From Selaginella tamariscina (Eukaryota > Streptophyta > Lycopodiopsida > Selaginellales > Selaginellaceae), in contig PUQB01000015.1 in assembly GCA_003024785.1 (NCBI GenBank), forward strand, positions 316,501-380,500: DNA of 64,000 bases, written 5' to 3'. The notes beneath the pieces were generated by a model that saw only the letters and a program-made list of their open reading frames with translations, made no database searches and had not been told where the DNA came from. The position numbers and the translations under genes are program-made. Of the stretch, positions 1-11,401 are shown piece by piece; the stretch's first letter is position 1; every line of letters starts with the position of its first letter.

Positions 1-176
1 CATTGCTTCCTTTCAGTGCAACACATGAAAGAAGCCAAAACCCAGACTCTTCTCCACAGACTTTGTAACCTTAATTAAAATGTAAGTGTAGATGTTGCGT
101 GAATATGTATAAAGTAATGGGCTAGAATGCATAATATGCATACATTAATTGTGTATTTGTGTGTGTTTGCATGCAT

Positions 177-218
<42 letters not shown>

Positions 219-379
219 GTATTTCTAGATTCCTATATAAAAAAGGATTTTTGAGAAAATTAACATAAAAGTAAAAGCGGAGATTTTTACATATCAGATA
301 TACACGCTCGCACACCATTCACGTATTATCTGTACGTGGGTTTATTAAAAACCACACACACACAATTTCAGGTGTGGGT

Positions 380-640
380 CTTAAAAGATAAGAAAACCCA
401 GAGAGAGAGAGAGAGAGCTTACGCATTTCCATATATTATCGACAGAGGGCAGATCATCCTCGCTATCTTCTTCCAGAGGTGCGTTCTCAATGGAGTAGCA
501 GCAGATCCATTTTCAGAGACCAAATTTGATATTTGAGGACTCGGATTGCCATTTGGAGCATTAGATCGCACATTCTTATGGGGAGTTTCTCCCCTGCCAT
601 TATCATTTTCTTGCTCCCCTGTTTCTAGCTAGGGCTCTTT
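380..640 (-). other. Exon-like conserved patch of unknown identity (copy in block A)
   Basis: On the minus strand this patch reads as an open stretch. It ends in a good donor (GCG followed by gtaagctct) beside an (AG)n run. The same patch occurs at 14235-14475. One frame gives an acidic peptide (for example APLEEDSEDDLPSVDNIWK) and another gives a basic one. The two copies differ by a 6-base indel and a 10-base indel, so neither frame is clearly protected. It lies downstream of the PRP40-like terminal exon on the same strand. I do not recognise a family. It may be a fragment of a neighbouring gene carried along with the duplication. Confidence 0.3.
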
Positions 641-857
641 ATGATTTTAGGGCACTCATCCCCTAGGGTTTTTATTAACGGTTTCAAAATTTACTGTTAA
701 AAACAATAACAAATCTATAGTTAACAATATTTATAAATTATAATAATACGTTTTCATTAGAGTTTTTTTTCTTTTTTTTTAATAAAAACTACTGTAATTA
801 GTTAACAATCGAAAAATAAAAGCAGCAGAACAGAAATACTAAAACAATATGAAGTCC

Positions 858-961
858 TTATGCAGTGTATCCACCGGTCCTCCCGTCTTCCAATTCGTCC
901 ATTGACCGTCTCTTGTGCCTCTTTGGCCTTCCGTCCACGTCGAATCCGATTCATGTCCATG
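858..961 (-). pseudogene. PRP40 terminal-exon copy (block A, distal)
   Basis: The reverse strand encodes a close relative of the PRP40 C-terminal tail: HGHESDSD, then a KRHKRRS basic patch, then MDELEDG. One base is missing after the ESD segment. The end is changed to a divergent GGYTA-like terminus. The intact version ends ELEDGEVGEDGEIR (18401-18511). The same orphan exon recurs at 14700-14803. Each RLP gene A and B is thus bracketed by two PRP40-like 3' exons, which suggests the RLP-PRP40 unit was duplicated more than once. Confidence 0.6.
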
Positions 962-1457
962 CTTAATATAGAATTTATTTAATAATATACAAAGCTATCT
1001 GCATATGATACATGTGTGTGTGAAGTATATACAATACGTACTAACAATATTATTACCAGGTTTACCGTTAATGCAAACCTCATGAAAACAGTGATTACAC
1101 GGTAAGGCGCTTAGTACTGAGACAGTGATATACATCGAAGTTGTAACTACAGGGTTGTTCGTCACATCTCCATCTTACATTAAAATTTCATAAAAGAAAC
1201 TAAAGTATACTAAAGACTCAATATGACCATGTGTTTAGTACTTAATATTTTTTTTGTTTTCATTTTCATTTTACTCATATATATTTTTATATAAAATGTA
1301 AGTTTCAGTGTTGTTCTAAAACAATTTAAATACATTATATGTTTAAAATACACATATAGTTGACATTAAAATATAATATTCTTTTTAAATAGAAATGAAA
1401 TTTAAACATCTTCATTGTACTTTTAAAAATTGTGTTTCTTATTTAATTTAAATTTTA

Positions 1458-3672
1458 TTACATCCACCATATAAACACCACTGCTACTGAGAAACCAATG
1501 AAACAACCAATTACAAAGGCGTATGGTGATACATATATGTTCCACCAATTTAAAAATTGTTTTTCCTTTGCAAGAATTTTGGTTGGTTGCTCACCTGTGG
1601 AGTTCCCTGGGCACCCTCGTGGCAGTGGATCCCCACATAACCCAGGGTTGCCCTCAAACATCGAACCATGAATGTCATGAGATGACCATTGTATGGAATT
1701 CTGCCTTCCAGCTCATTGAATGATAAGTTAAGGACTGCTAGTGAATTCATTTTTGCAAGTGAAGAAGGAATAAAACCTGTCAAGTGATTATGCGAGAGGT
1801 CCAACTGCTCTAATTGTGTGAGATCACTGAGACTCTCTGGGATCTTACCGGATACATTGTTGTGTTCTAAACTGAGATATCGAAGGCCAATAAGGTCCCC
1901 CAAAGTCACTGGGATCTCACCACTGAAGAGATTGAAGGACAAATCCAGCAAAATTACTGTTTGCAACACATACCCATATGAGACAACATGACCTTTAATG
2001 CTCATGGACAAATCCACAGACAGGCCATCCCGCCGGATACAATTTTAAACCCCTCCAAGTGACTAAGCGTTGATGGTTTTCCCCTTGAGTTTGTTCCCGG
2101 AAAGGTCGAGTATCTGGAGTTGTGTCAAGCTCGACAACCAATCTGGTAAAGTGCCATGGAACCTATTTTCACTCAGAAATAGCACTCTCAACCCTTTAAG
2201 TTCTCTTAGAAAAGTGGGAGTGTGCCTGTGAAACTTTCCCTTGCATCAATCCATACTATATGTTTTAATGACAAGGTGGCAATTCTCCTTGGAAACTGTT
2301 GAATGCCAGGGACAAGACAAGGAGGTTTGACAATTTGGTCATATCCATCTCAATCTTCCCCTCTAAAGAGTTATTACTCACCGTTAAATAGTATAATTGC
2401 GTGCAGTTGTCCAATGACTTTGGAAGTGTCCCAGTGAACTGGTTGTTATCGAGGTAGAGTCTTGTCAATAAGTTGCACTTTCCTAAATCAGTTGGAATGG
2501 GACCCTCCAAAGAATTGCTTTCCAGGTTGAGATACTGAAGCTTTGTCATGTTACCCACACTTGGGGAAATAAATCCCAAGCATTGTTACCAATATAAGTA
2601 ATTCCACTGGCTCATGTTCCATATTGTATCTGGAAGGCGCAGACCTTTATTGTTGAGATTTGCCAAAACCATGTAGGCGAGGAGGGAGCGTAGTAAGTGA
2701 TTGTGGAATTGGACCCTCAAGATTAGACATTCCATTAACAACCGTGTCGAGTTTGGTGCAGTTGCCAATCTCAGGAGGGATCTGGCCCTCAAGACTGGTT
2801 GATCCAGAGATAAAAACCGCAGGTTCTTGAGTTGTCCAATTGAGCTTGGTATTTGTCCCCTCAAATTTGGATTACTACCCATTTGAAGCCACTCAAGGGA
2901 GGAGCAATTCCCGAGCGTGTCTGGAATACTACCATCGAACAGTTAAATCAGAAAATCTTTTAAGACTCTTTAACTCTCCCAGCTCTCTTGGGATAGAACC
3001 AGTAAGACGGTTTAGATAAGCCAAGCCCTCCAAGTTTCTCAGCTTCCCCAGTTCTGGAGGGACTTTTCCATCCAAGTGATTCCTACCAGGCTCAAGATTT
3101 CAAGATTTATTAGCTTACCAAGACTTGCAGGAATCGAACCTATGATACCATTGGCAGCCAAACCAAGAACTTTTAGATTCTTCAATCTCCCCAGCTCCGG
3201 TGGAATGGTGCCACTTATGTCGTTCCACTGAAGAACGAGATAAGTCAGGTTGTGGAGCATTCCCAATTGGCTGGGAATTTCCCGTGCAGGAAATTATCCT
3301 CAGGTCCAGCCTTTCTAAATTCTTCATCTCGCCAATTGCAGTAGGTATCTCACCGGTAAGACCGGTGTTATTCAGTTGGAGATTTGTGAGGAACTTGAGA
3401 TTAGCAAGTCGAGGACTGATAGTCCCTCCCAGCTCCACATCAGTCAAATTCAGCTTCTCGACGTGGCCAGTGACATTGTTGCACGTCACTCCCTCCCAGC
3501 TGATGCAGAGATTATGAACGTTATCACTACTCCAGTTGGAAAGAAAATGACGATTAACCGTGCCCTCCTTGAAGGCAAGCAAAGCATTCACTTCATCATT
3601 GTCCACAGCAAGAGCTGCAGTAGATATTACTAACATCAACACAAGGATTGAATATTGCATTTTTGTATACAT
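1458..3672 (-). pseudogene. LRR receptor-like protein, copy A (frameshifted)
   Basis: This is a plant cell-surface receptor-like protein. The order is an N-terminal signal peptide (from MYTKMQYSILVL at 3672), an LRRNT cap with CISWEGVTC, and many 24-residue LRRs of the form NLxxLxLxxNxLxGxIPxxLG. A GNPGLCGDPLPRGCPGN cap follows, then a single transmembrane helix and a stop at 1458-1460. There is no kinase domain, so it is RLP rather than RLK. The frame breaks repeatedly by small indels, with separable open pieces at 3672-3115, 3266-3039, 2882-2586, 2579-2265 and 2017-1458. Copy B breaks at partly different bases, which argues that some breaks are private errors. Ligand and partner are unknown. 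Members of this family usually signal through co-receptor kinases at the plasma membrane. Confidence 0.85.
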
Positions 3673-3690
3673 GATAGTGTAGATTTCAAA

Positions 3691-4015
3691 GTGACATTAT
3701 TTAAATTTATATAGGAATATGTGGCTTGGAATGTACCGTTTATAACACGCACTAGGACTAGACCATGGACCTTGAAGAAGACTTTGACTACGACGTCTAG
3801 TCTGAAAAAGTGACATTATCTAGATTTATATGGAAATATGTGGCTGGAATCCTCATCTTGTACCATGTCCGTATGTAACACGCATTGGATTTATATGGAA
3901 ATATGTGGCTTGGAATCCTCATGTTGTACCATGTCCGTATGTAACACGCATTAGGACTAGACCATGGACCTTGAAGAAGACTACGTCTAGTCTGAAAAAT
4001 TAGTTTATTTGATGG
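3691..4015. repeat. Tandemly repeated RLP upstream region (copy A)
   Basis: Upstream of RLP A a motif containing TTATATGGAAATATGTGGCT, a GTACCATGTCCGTATGTAACACGC stretch and TAGACCATGGACCTTGAAGA is present about three times with internal deletions. The same array precedes RLP B (17555-17860). Shorter single versions lie at 44405-44520 and 52440-52520. Since it sits where the promoter and 5' leader should be, copy number could alter expression. That is inference. Confidence 0.65.
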
Positions 4016-4590
4016 TGTAAAGTAGTGTATGGTGTATGCATGTGTATGTATATATTGCATAGTGACATATATATGGGTGGTGGCACGGCACTCGTGTATA
4101 TGATCAGATTTCAAGAGATGTAAGTTTTGTAAATTTATTTTAATTAAATTAATTATATAAAGACTGAGACACATAAAAACAAGATTCCTGCCTTCATCAC
4201 ATGTGCATATATATTATAGTCATCCGTCATGTGTGTGTGTATATAATTTTTATAACTTACGTAAATTATAATCTAATCTGGAACATTCGCATGTGTAGAT
4301 CGCACATTCTTACTGGGAGTACGGTTTGTGCCATTTCATTTCATTTTAAGGTCCATTCTTTTACTTAACCTAAGTTTTTAACGGGTTTATCCTACGTTAA
4401 AAACCATAACCTTTTATGAAGAATATTTATATATTAACATACATTATGTTTATTATAATACTAAGGCTTTTTAAAATAAAAGAAAAATAAAAACTAAACT
4501 TGGAAGAATTAAACTGTAATTTAGTTAACAATCAAAACAACACTTAAAAAGCAGCAGAAAACTAATACTGTAAAATAGGAAAGTCCTTAT

Positions 4591-4701
4591 TCAGCGTATC
4601 TCCCCGTCCTCTCCCACTTCTCCGTCTTCCAATTCGTCTGTTGACCGTCTCTTGTGCCTCTTTGACCTTGTCTCCACGTCAGAATCCGATTCATGTCCGT
4701 G
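4591..4701 (-). pseudogene. PRP40 terminal-exon copy (block A, proximal)
   Basis: This matches the functional-looking terminal exon at 18401-18511 almost base for base. It encodes HGHESDSDVETRSKRHKRRS, then TDELEDGEVGEDGEIR and a stop. A splice acceptor (cag) precedes it. The rest of PRP40 is not found upstream here. Instead Ku80 and carboxypeptidase fragments follow at 5.4-10.2 kb. It is therefore an orphan 3' exon, although its reading frame is open. Confidence 0.65.
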
Positions 4702-5374
4702 CTGGCAGACACATTTGTTTAATAATATACGAAGTTATGTGAATATGATATGTGTGTGTGTGAGTGTATATGTACAATATGTACGAACAATATTATTTGT
4801 ATAATGTCAAATTCATATAAATAAAGTATATGTAATTAAAATAGACAATTTATGCTCATAGTTAGTGGTATTATATTAGGAAATTATACAATGTTTTTAT
4901 AGTTACTAATTAATTGTAAGTTATATATATCATTTAACTTTGGCAAGGACATATAGTAATCAGACCTTTGGAACGGATACACTGGGATCTTCAGTTTTTA
5001 TATTCTGTATCCATTTTAACACGTGGCTTGCCAGCTCATCACTTTGTGGTGCCTAGCTTAAGGGTTGGAACCCTTTCCTGTGCTGCTTTCTTGTATACCC
5101 AAACCTGCATACACCATTGCAATACGTCAACTACATTGTTAAAAGTAGCATGTGTATACAAATAGATATATACGTTATATGTTCTTAAAAGAGGAATTCA
5201 ATATGTATCATACATGTACATATTCTAGAACCGAACTACACACATATACATACATACATACACACATACATAGATCCATCTATCTATCTATCTATGTGTG
5301 TGTGTCTATATATATATATATCCAACACACACACCTTAACTCGAGCGTTTGGCATACATATATACTTATGTGCA

Positions 5375-5535
5375 TTTATGGAGAGTGAGGAGATACTAGA
5401 GATATTCTTTTCAAGGACACAAGGAGAGCTTGTTAACGTGGAAACTCCATTGTACTTGCTGGGAGCACTCAAGCCTCGCACAGTCTCTTCCACCACTTTG
5501 TATAGAGGTGATTTCGAATTAACAGCGTGCGGTTC
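5375..5535 (+). pseudogene. Ku80 exon fragment, inverted relative to its neighbours
   Basis: The plus strand encodes VNVETPLYLLGALKPRTVSS followed by TTLYRGDFELT. This corresponds to the region just after the vWA domain in plant Ku80 (the S/T-LLGALK-R-I-S-P-TIFRGDLEL block). An acceptor-like AG precedes it and a GT follows it. The other Ku80 exons here (5640-6805) are on the minus strand, so this exon has been flipped or joined by rearrangement. Ku80 pairs with Ku70 to bind DNA ends in non-homologous end joining and telomere protection. This isolated exon cannot make a protein with that role. Confidence 0.7.
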
Positions 5536-5639
5536 TCTCTCTTTCTCTCTCCATATGTATATGGATGTATACGAGTTTGAGTGGTGTATCGATACATGCA
5601 TGTGTAGATATACATACCCGTTCGATTTTACTATTCTTC

Positions 5640-6270
5640 GTCCTTAGCATAGCAGCATCGAACTTCAAACCTTGTTCTTCCATACGACTTGCTATTTTCT
5701 CAATCTGCTCCGTCTGTGTTCCTTCACTTGGATCTTTCAAGGGCGATTGTGCGTCCGTCACAAGGCATATTCTCTTGTTGCCCTTTTCCCTCCGCCATGT
5801 CTTGTAAAAATCGTGTGCATTGCAACCACGACCGCATCAACGACTATTTACAACGCTAAGGAATATATATCCACATTTACATACATACATACATACATAT
5901 GTATATATATACAATAAATACATACACCTGTACATGTGCATAATTGTCTGTATGTGTGTGCATGTGTGAACTAAAACACAATAGTGAAGAAATGTACATA
6001 TAAATATAAATATATATAAATGTATGTAGTTATCATTAATATAACAGCATATCTCTGAGTGTGTATATAACAAATATTAATATATACACAACAATGTTAT
6101 GTATACACTCATCTATTATAAAAGTATAATAAGTATATATTATAAGTTTTACATAGAAATCACGAAAAAGTAGAGGATACAGCAACCACGAGGAATTCCT
6201 TAGACGTTTAACAAGGTCACCATCAACTAGTCGTATTGGTTCGGACACAATTCCTTCGTATGCTTCACTC

Positions 6271-6313
<43 letters not shown>

Positions 6314-6805
6314 ATATATGTATGTGTGTGTTGCGTGTGCGTGTGCGTGCGTGAGTTCTGTACACTCCTACCTTTACAGTAGTATTTCAAGCGTAATCTG
6401 ATTAATAAATAAACATTGTGTTTCTGTAATACACTGCTATCTATTACTTAGAAACACATTATAGTATTTTAAGCTTATAGAAGTATATTCAACAAATTTA
6501 TACATGCGTGGTTATATATAATGTGTATGTATGTGTGTTTATGTGTGTGTGTGTATAGACACACACACCACACACACACAAACATTGCAAACGTATACTT
6601 CAGCTAATACTTACCCTCCCATTTTTGTGATTGTACAGCTGCACAAAATGTTCAAATTGCTAACATTAAACATCACACACACATATGTATATACATATGT
6701 GAGTGTGTGTTTGCAGATTACCTTTCTTTCTATAACGTTTGCAGTAGCCCTGGAGACGTCTTTGAGATATGAATGCATAGATGGAGAGGCATCAATTAGT
6801 GTTTC
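5640..6805 (-). pseudogene. Ku80 N-terminal (vWA domain) gene fragment
   Basis: Four minus-strand exon-like pieces follow the Ku80 vWA domain in order. The first (6722-6805) encodes TLIDASPSMHSYLKDVSRAT and NVIERK, with AG and GT borders. The second (6615-6638) encodes LYNHKNG. The third (about 6165-6262) encodes PIRLVDGDLVKRLRN, matching the Ku80 I-R-V-V-D strand. The fourth (about 5640-5835) encodes DAQSPLKDPSEGTQTEQIEK and IASRMEEQGLKFD, matching the Ku80 ITNA-x-P-x-K-x-P-x-EGT segment. The third and fourth contain frameshifts. The beta-barrel core, bridge and C-terminal domains of Ku80 are absent from the window. This is a partial copy; a full gene probably lies elsewhere. Confidence 0.7.
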
Positions 6806-7539
6806 CTGAAATCCCCAGAATGAGAGAGAGAGAGAGAGAGAGAGAGTTTTATATATATAATATATATATATATGCTGTGCATAAAAGTAAGCATGCACCA
6901 TGCCAAACAGGAAGGCATTGTTGTTTTGTTTTATGTAATATATTATAATACAACATTGCAAATGTAATTAAAATTTATATAAACATATAAAAACTATTTA
7001 TCCATAAGGAGCTTAATTTAAATAAACTGTGTGAAATTCTAAATAAATTCATATGGTAAGGGGAATTGAATAACAACATGTGTGTGTGTATGTGTGTGTA
7101 TTCACGCTATCTTTTTATGTTTTGATACTCTAAATTATGGAATACAATAAATATGATGTGTATCACAATATTAATAATTCAATAATATAATATAATGTAA
7201 TATACAGTTTGTTAAAACAGGTAGACCTTCTAGTAAGAGTTTATTGTTAACTATATCAATTATTCGTCACATACAGGCACATATGCGTACATAGACATCC
7301 GTTGTAGTAAAACTCCATAGAGAACTATTGCCAACACAGCTTGCGTGCGTGCGTGCGTGCGTTTGTGTGTGTAAGTAATACTTACAACATTGTTGATTTT
7401 ACAAGGAAACCATATGTGTGTGTGTGTGTCTATATATATGTATGTATGTATGTGTCTGTATATGTATCTGTATGTATATATACATACATCTATATATACA
7501 CATACATATATATAGAGAGAGAGCCAATTGGTGAATATA

Positions 7540-7810
7540 TAGAACCGCGATTTTAAACATTATCGGATATTCTAAGTTCAAACCTCAGAATATACCTTCC
7601 TGTTCATCCCGATTAGCACGGATTAGTGGCAGATTAGCGGATTTTAAACACTATCGGATATTCTAAGTTCAAACCTCAGAAATACCTTTCTGTTCCATTA
7701 AGTTTTAGGGATGCTCCTCACAATGGCAGTCGGTGAGTGGATTAGAGCACGTGTTCATCCCGATTAGAAGCAGATTAGCACAGATTAGTGGCGGATTAGC
7801 GGATAATTCT
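7540..7810. repeat. Short duplicated motif, possibly tRNA/SINE-like
   Basis: The sequence TATCGGATATTCTAAGTTCA with the following AACCTCAGAA occurs at 7561-7590 and again from about 7652. GTTCATCCCGATTAG occurs near 7602 and 7753, and GATTAGTGGC-type words occur three times. GTTCAAACC resembles a RNA polymerase III B box, with an A-box-like TAGTGGCAGATTAGCGG upstream. This could be a decayed SINE dimer; evidence is weak. Confidence 0.3.
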
Positions 7811-10021
7811 TCCCATAAGCACGCCGCATTCTCATACACAGAGCACTACTTCGAGCAGACATTGGATCACTTCAATGTGGAAAACGAGATTTTTTCTCAC
7901 AGCGGTATGTTCTTAATAACAATTCGTGGTCCGGAGCTGCTAAGCTTGGCCACATTTTTGTGTATTGTGGAAACGAAGGGGATATTGTATGGTTTTCATG
8001 TTTGACATTGCTCCTCTCTTTGGTGCATTGTTGGTCTTCCCAGAGGTAAACACACGCACATACATGGTAGACACACACGCTATATATATCTGTGTGTGCG
8101 CCGTGTATAGATAGATGTTTCATGTTTCGTTGATGTATATACATACACACACGTAATTAATAAATATGTATGCTTTGATATACAGCGATATACATACTCA
8201 TTCACACCGATAAAAACAATAAACATCTCTGCTTTTCGATATACACATACATGATAAACATTTATACATCAATATACATATACACTTACATATCCATCTT
8301 TGTAGTATTGTTGTCTTTCGTGAGAATATACACACATGCAACAAGTACATGCATACAAACGTACACAATATCTATAGTCAGATATACATGTATAGATACA
8401 TTACGCATATATAATATGTAATCTGGCGCTCGTGTGCTTATAATCACTGGTTTCATGCGTCTTTGGAGCAGAACTACACATGCACAGGCCCACAAACACA
8501 CACATACACACATCTTGATCCATAGACGTGTGCAAGTGTAGTTGTAAGTTCGTGTGTATGTGTAGTCTCTATAGTTAAAGCACACTGCTTCATTTTAATA
8601 TTCATATCTAATTTTAATAGATATATACTACTACAGTTATGATGCGTTTATTTTACGGCATCGATTCTATGGTAAATCGCAACCGTTGAAACATACCAAA
8701 GTGTGTATATGTGTGTGCCATGTGTACGTGTATGTTCTTGTGTATATGTGTGCCATGTGTACGTGTATGTTCTTGTGTATATGCATGAATTTGGGTCTGT
8801 ATATGTTTGTGTCTATGTGCATATCTGAGATATATATAATATAATGTGTTCTTATGTGTTCCGAGCTTCTGAACTAAACTAAGCATTAAACATGTGTGTT
8901 TAGTAGTAATAGTATGACTAAGTATACTCGGATTAAACAGTGTTGGCTTCATGGTTCCGATTAAAATATCCACATATTGCACTTGGAGCACTTGCATCTT
9001 CTGCCCCCATTTAAGATCTGGTTCCAACAGATAGCTTTTACCAACTTCTTGATGCCACTCCCAGCATATCCATCCGTGAGGTAATTACTTCTTCGTGTGT
9101 GTGTACGTGTGTGTGTGTTGTGTGTGTGGCTATATACGTCACACACACAGACACGCGCGCTCGCACATGCGTCTCTCTCTATAATATGTATATATGCATT
9201 TATAATGTATATACGTGTACTCTGTTTTCTGCTAGTGTGCAAGGCTATGGCTTCAAGTGACTCCGGTATAGTGGAGAGAATATACGCTGGTGTCAATATA
9301 TACTATAATATACAGGCAATTCTACGTGTTTTGATATTAATGACGATCCACATGGCTTAAGCGGGTGGAATTGACAGGTTTAAGTTAATTATTTATATTG
9401 CTTAGTGAATAATAATTTAAATAATTGATCTATGTGTTTATAGGCTTGTACCGAGATGGTTATGCTCGAACACAAGCATGTATCCTCCATCTAAATGGGA
9501 TGCTAAAGCTTTTGCGGATTGGTGTTTAACTAATTATGGTGCTAAACCAAGGCTTCAACGGAGTTTGGTGGACATGTGTGTGTGTGTGTGTGTGTGTGTG
9601 CAGATTCCTGTGTATATATATCACACACGTGTAAATTTATACACATACTCATGTATGTATATATACATATACATATGTATATCATATGGTTTTGGCTAAC
9701 ACGAACTATCTGTTCTTCAGGATGCTAAGTTTGTGCTACACAATTTTGCAAGCAACATAATTTTCTTCGAATGGTTTGCTTGATCCATGGAGTGGTGGAG
9801 GGTAAATTTATAATTAATCAGATTAATATTATCTAATAATTAGTTATTATATATTTAATACATATAATACACCACATTTGCTGTTATTTAGATATTTGTA
9901 ATTACATAATCAAGGTACTCTTTTCTGCAGTGTTCTCCAGAATCTCTCAAACAGCATTAGTAAACAGAAGAAGGTTTGTATTATATATTATTTAAGTCGC
10001 ACGTGTTTTACTTATATATAT

Positions 10022-10081
<60 letters not shown>

Positions 10082-10245
10082 TGCTCTTACTGTATAACGT
10101 GCTTTTAAAGGGGCTCATCACCTTGACCTTCGGTGGGCAACAAAGGAAGACCCTGAATGGTTAATTAACCAGCGGAATGGAGATTAAGGAAATTAAACGC
10201 TGGTTAAGTGAGTATTACGCAGCTCGACGTGCATTTGTTACGTAA
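7795..10245 (+). pseudogene. Prolylcarboxypeptidase-like serine protease (S28), broken
   Basis: Exons match the plant S28 (lysosomal Pro-X carboxypeptidase-like) family in order. They are YTEHYFEQTLDHFN through IFVYCGNEGD and MFDIAPLFGALLVFPE (to 8045); HRFYGKSQP (near 8670); LASWFRLKYPHIALGALASS (8941-9080); VCKAMASSD and RIYAGVN with DDPHGLSGWN (9236-9377); ACTEMV and YPPSKWDAKAFADWC to EFGGH (9444-9575); FVLHNFASNIIF then NGLLDPWSGGG (9721-9801); VLQNLSNSIS (9931-9973); and AHHLDLRWATKEDPEWLINQ to the stop at 10245 (from 10111). The catalytic Asp (LLDPWSGGG) and His (AHHLDLR) segments are visible. The exon with the nucleophile Ser (GGSYGG elbow) is missing between 8700 and 8940. Several frameshifts occur (about 7995, 9050, 9770, 10185). 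The start is not clear. Family members are secreted or vacuolar peptidases. Confidence 0.75.
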
Positions 10246-10370
10246 AAAGACCACGAAAAATGGTTTACGTAATCTGAGAGCTTACCGGGTCTTATATTAA
10301 AGCATTAGAATTAAATTCTTCTTTTATAGCATACACACTGTGTGTGTGTGTGTGTGTTAGATGGATGGAT

Positions 10371-10401
<31 letters not shown>

Positions 10402-11400
10402 ACGTGAAGAACTTGTAAGGATTATAAATAAGATACTAGTTTAACATATGAATTTTTATAAACGGGATTTTACATATAAATTTGATACGAGGCTACCACA
10501 CAAATTTGTATACCGCTACTGATTGTTTTCTCCATGAATATACTTATATATATCAATATGCAATTTTAAAGATATGCGCATGAAGTTGTTTACATAATCA
10601 ATAGCTGAAATAAATATTTTGTTATTTATATTAGTATATTAAATTTATACTTTATTTTATATGTACATTCAACTAGTAAACTAATTCGTGTGTTGAATGT
10701 AAACATTTCTCCGTTGATAAATTACTAGATTTTATCTCAACCATTTATAGAAGAAAAATGGTTAACTTGAAAATATAATGTATAACATCTCAGATTAACA
10801 TGTTAAGCAAAATAATATGCATATTATAAACATTATGTCAGTTTAATAGAAAGAACAGTTTAAATTACAAAAGCATTTTTCAGTAATCAAATATTTCTCA
10901 TATTTAATATATATTTTATAAACACAATATTGACTCGCTTCTTTAGATTTAATTTGTATATTTGAATTTATAAGTTATGTTTTAAAATTTTATTAAAAAA
11001 AATTATTACAAAAGTGATGTATATTATATAAAGTGTAAATAAATTATGCATTTAATTATATTAAATTTACAATTTTTGCAGTAAATCTGTAAAATTTATG
11101 TTCAATTCATGAAAAAGACACTTAATAAGTTACTAATTTATTTATGTATAAATTACTTCATTTTACATATTCATTATTTTTTTATTAATACATATAAATT
11201 TTGTGCATTTTATTTCACTAAAGAGCTATGAATTTGATTTTCACATTATACATTGTTAAACAAAGGCTTAAATTAGATATAAACTTATTATCTTTAACAC
11301 CGTAACTTCAAGAAAAAGATGAATATATAATAAAGCTAAATGGAGTATATTCAATACATATAAACATATGTCTGTATGAACATATAAATATATCATATAT
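10246..11400. other. AT-rich intergenic stretch
   Basis: There is a (TG)n run and an (AG)n run near 10338-10400. The rest, to about 11390, is low-complexity AT-rich sequence with no coding signal that I can support. Confidence 0.6.
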
Positions 11401-11401
11401 A

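Larger units (their letters stand above)
1..4960. repeat. Segmental duplication block A, direct copy of 13816-18660
   Basis: Position 1 onward reads the same as position 13816 onward, with only scattered indels and few substitutions. The match runs through the RLP gene, its repeated upstream region and two PRP40-like terminal exons. It fades after about 4850, or 18660 in the other copy. The block therefore starts inside the repeat at the window edge. Both copies carry the same microsatellites with different unit counts, such as (TA)n at 183-218 and 13999-14025. The offset is about 13815 at the left end and about 13810 near the right end. Confidence 0.9.

Noticed and set aside
3200-3633. Plus-strand open frames of 85-105 codons within RLP copy A (and equivalents in B, C and D)
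   Set aside because: They are antisense shadows of the LRR coding sequence and recur wherever the gene does. They have no independent motif or start context.
5152-9699. Numerous short ORFs rich in Tyr, Ile, His, Thr, Cys and Val
   Set aside because: They are translations of (TA)n, (TG)n and (CA)n tracts in introns.
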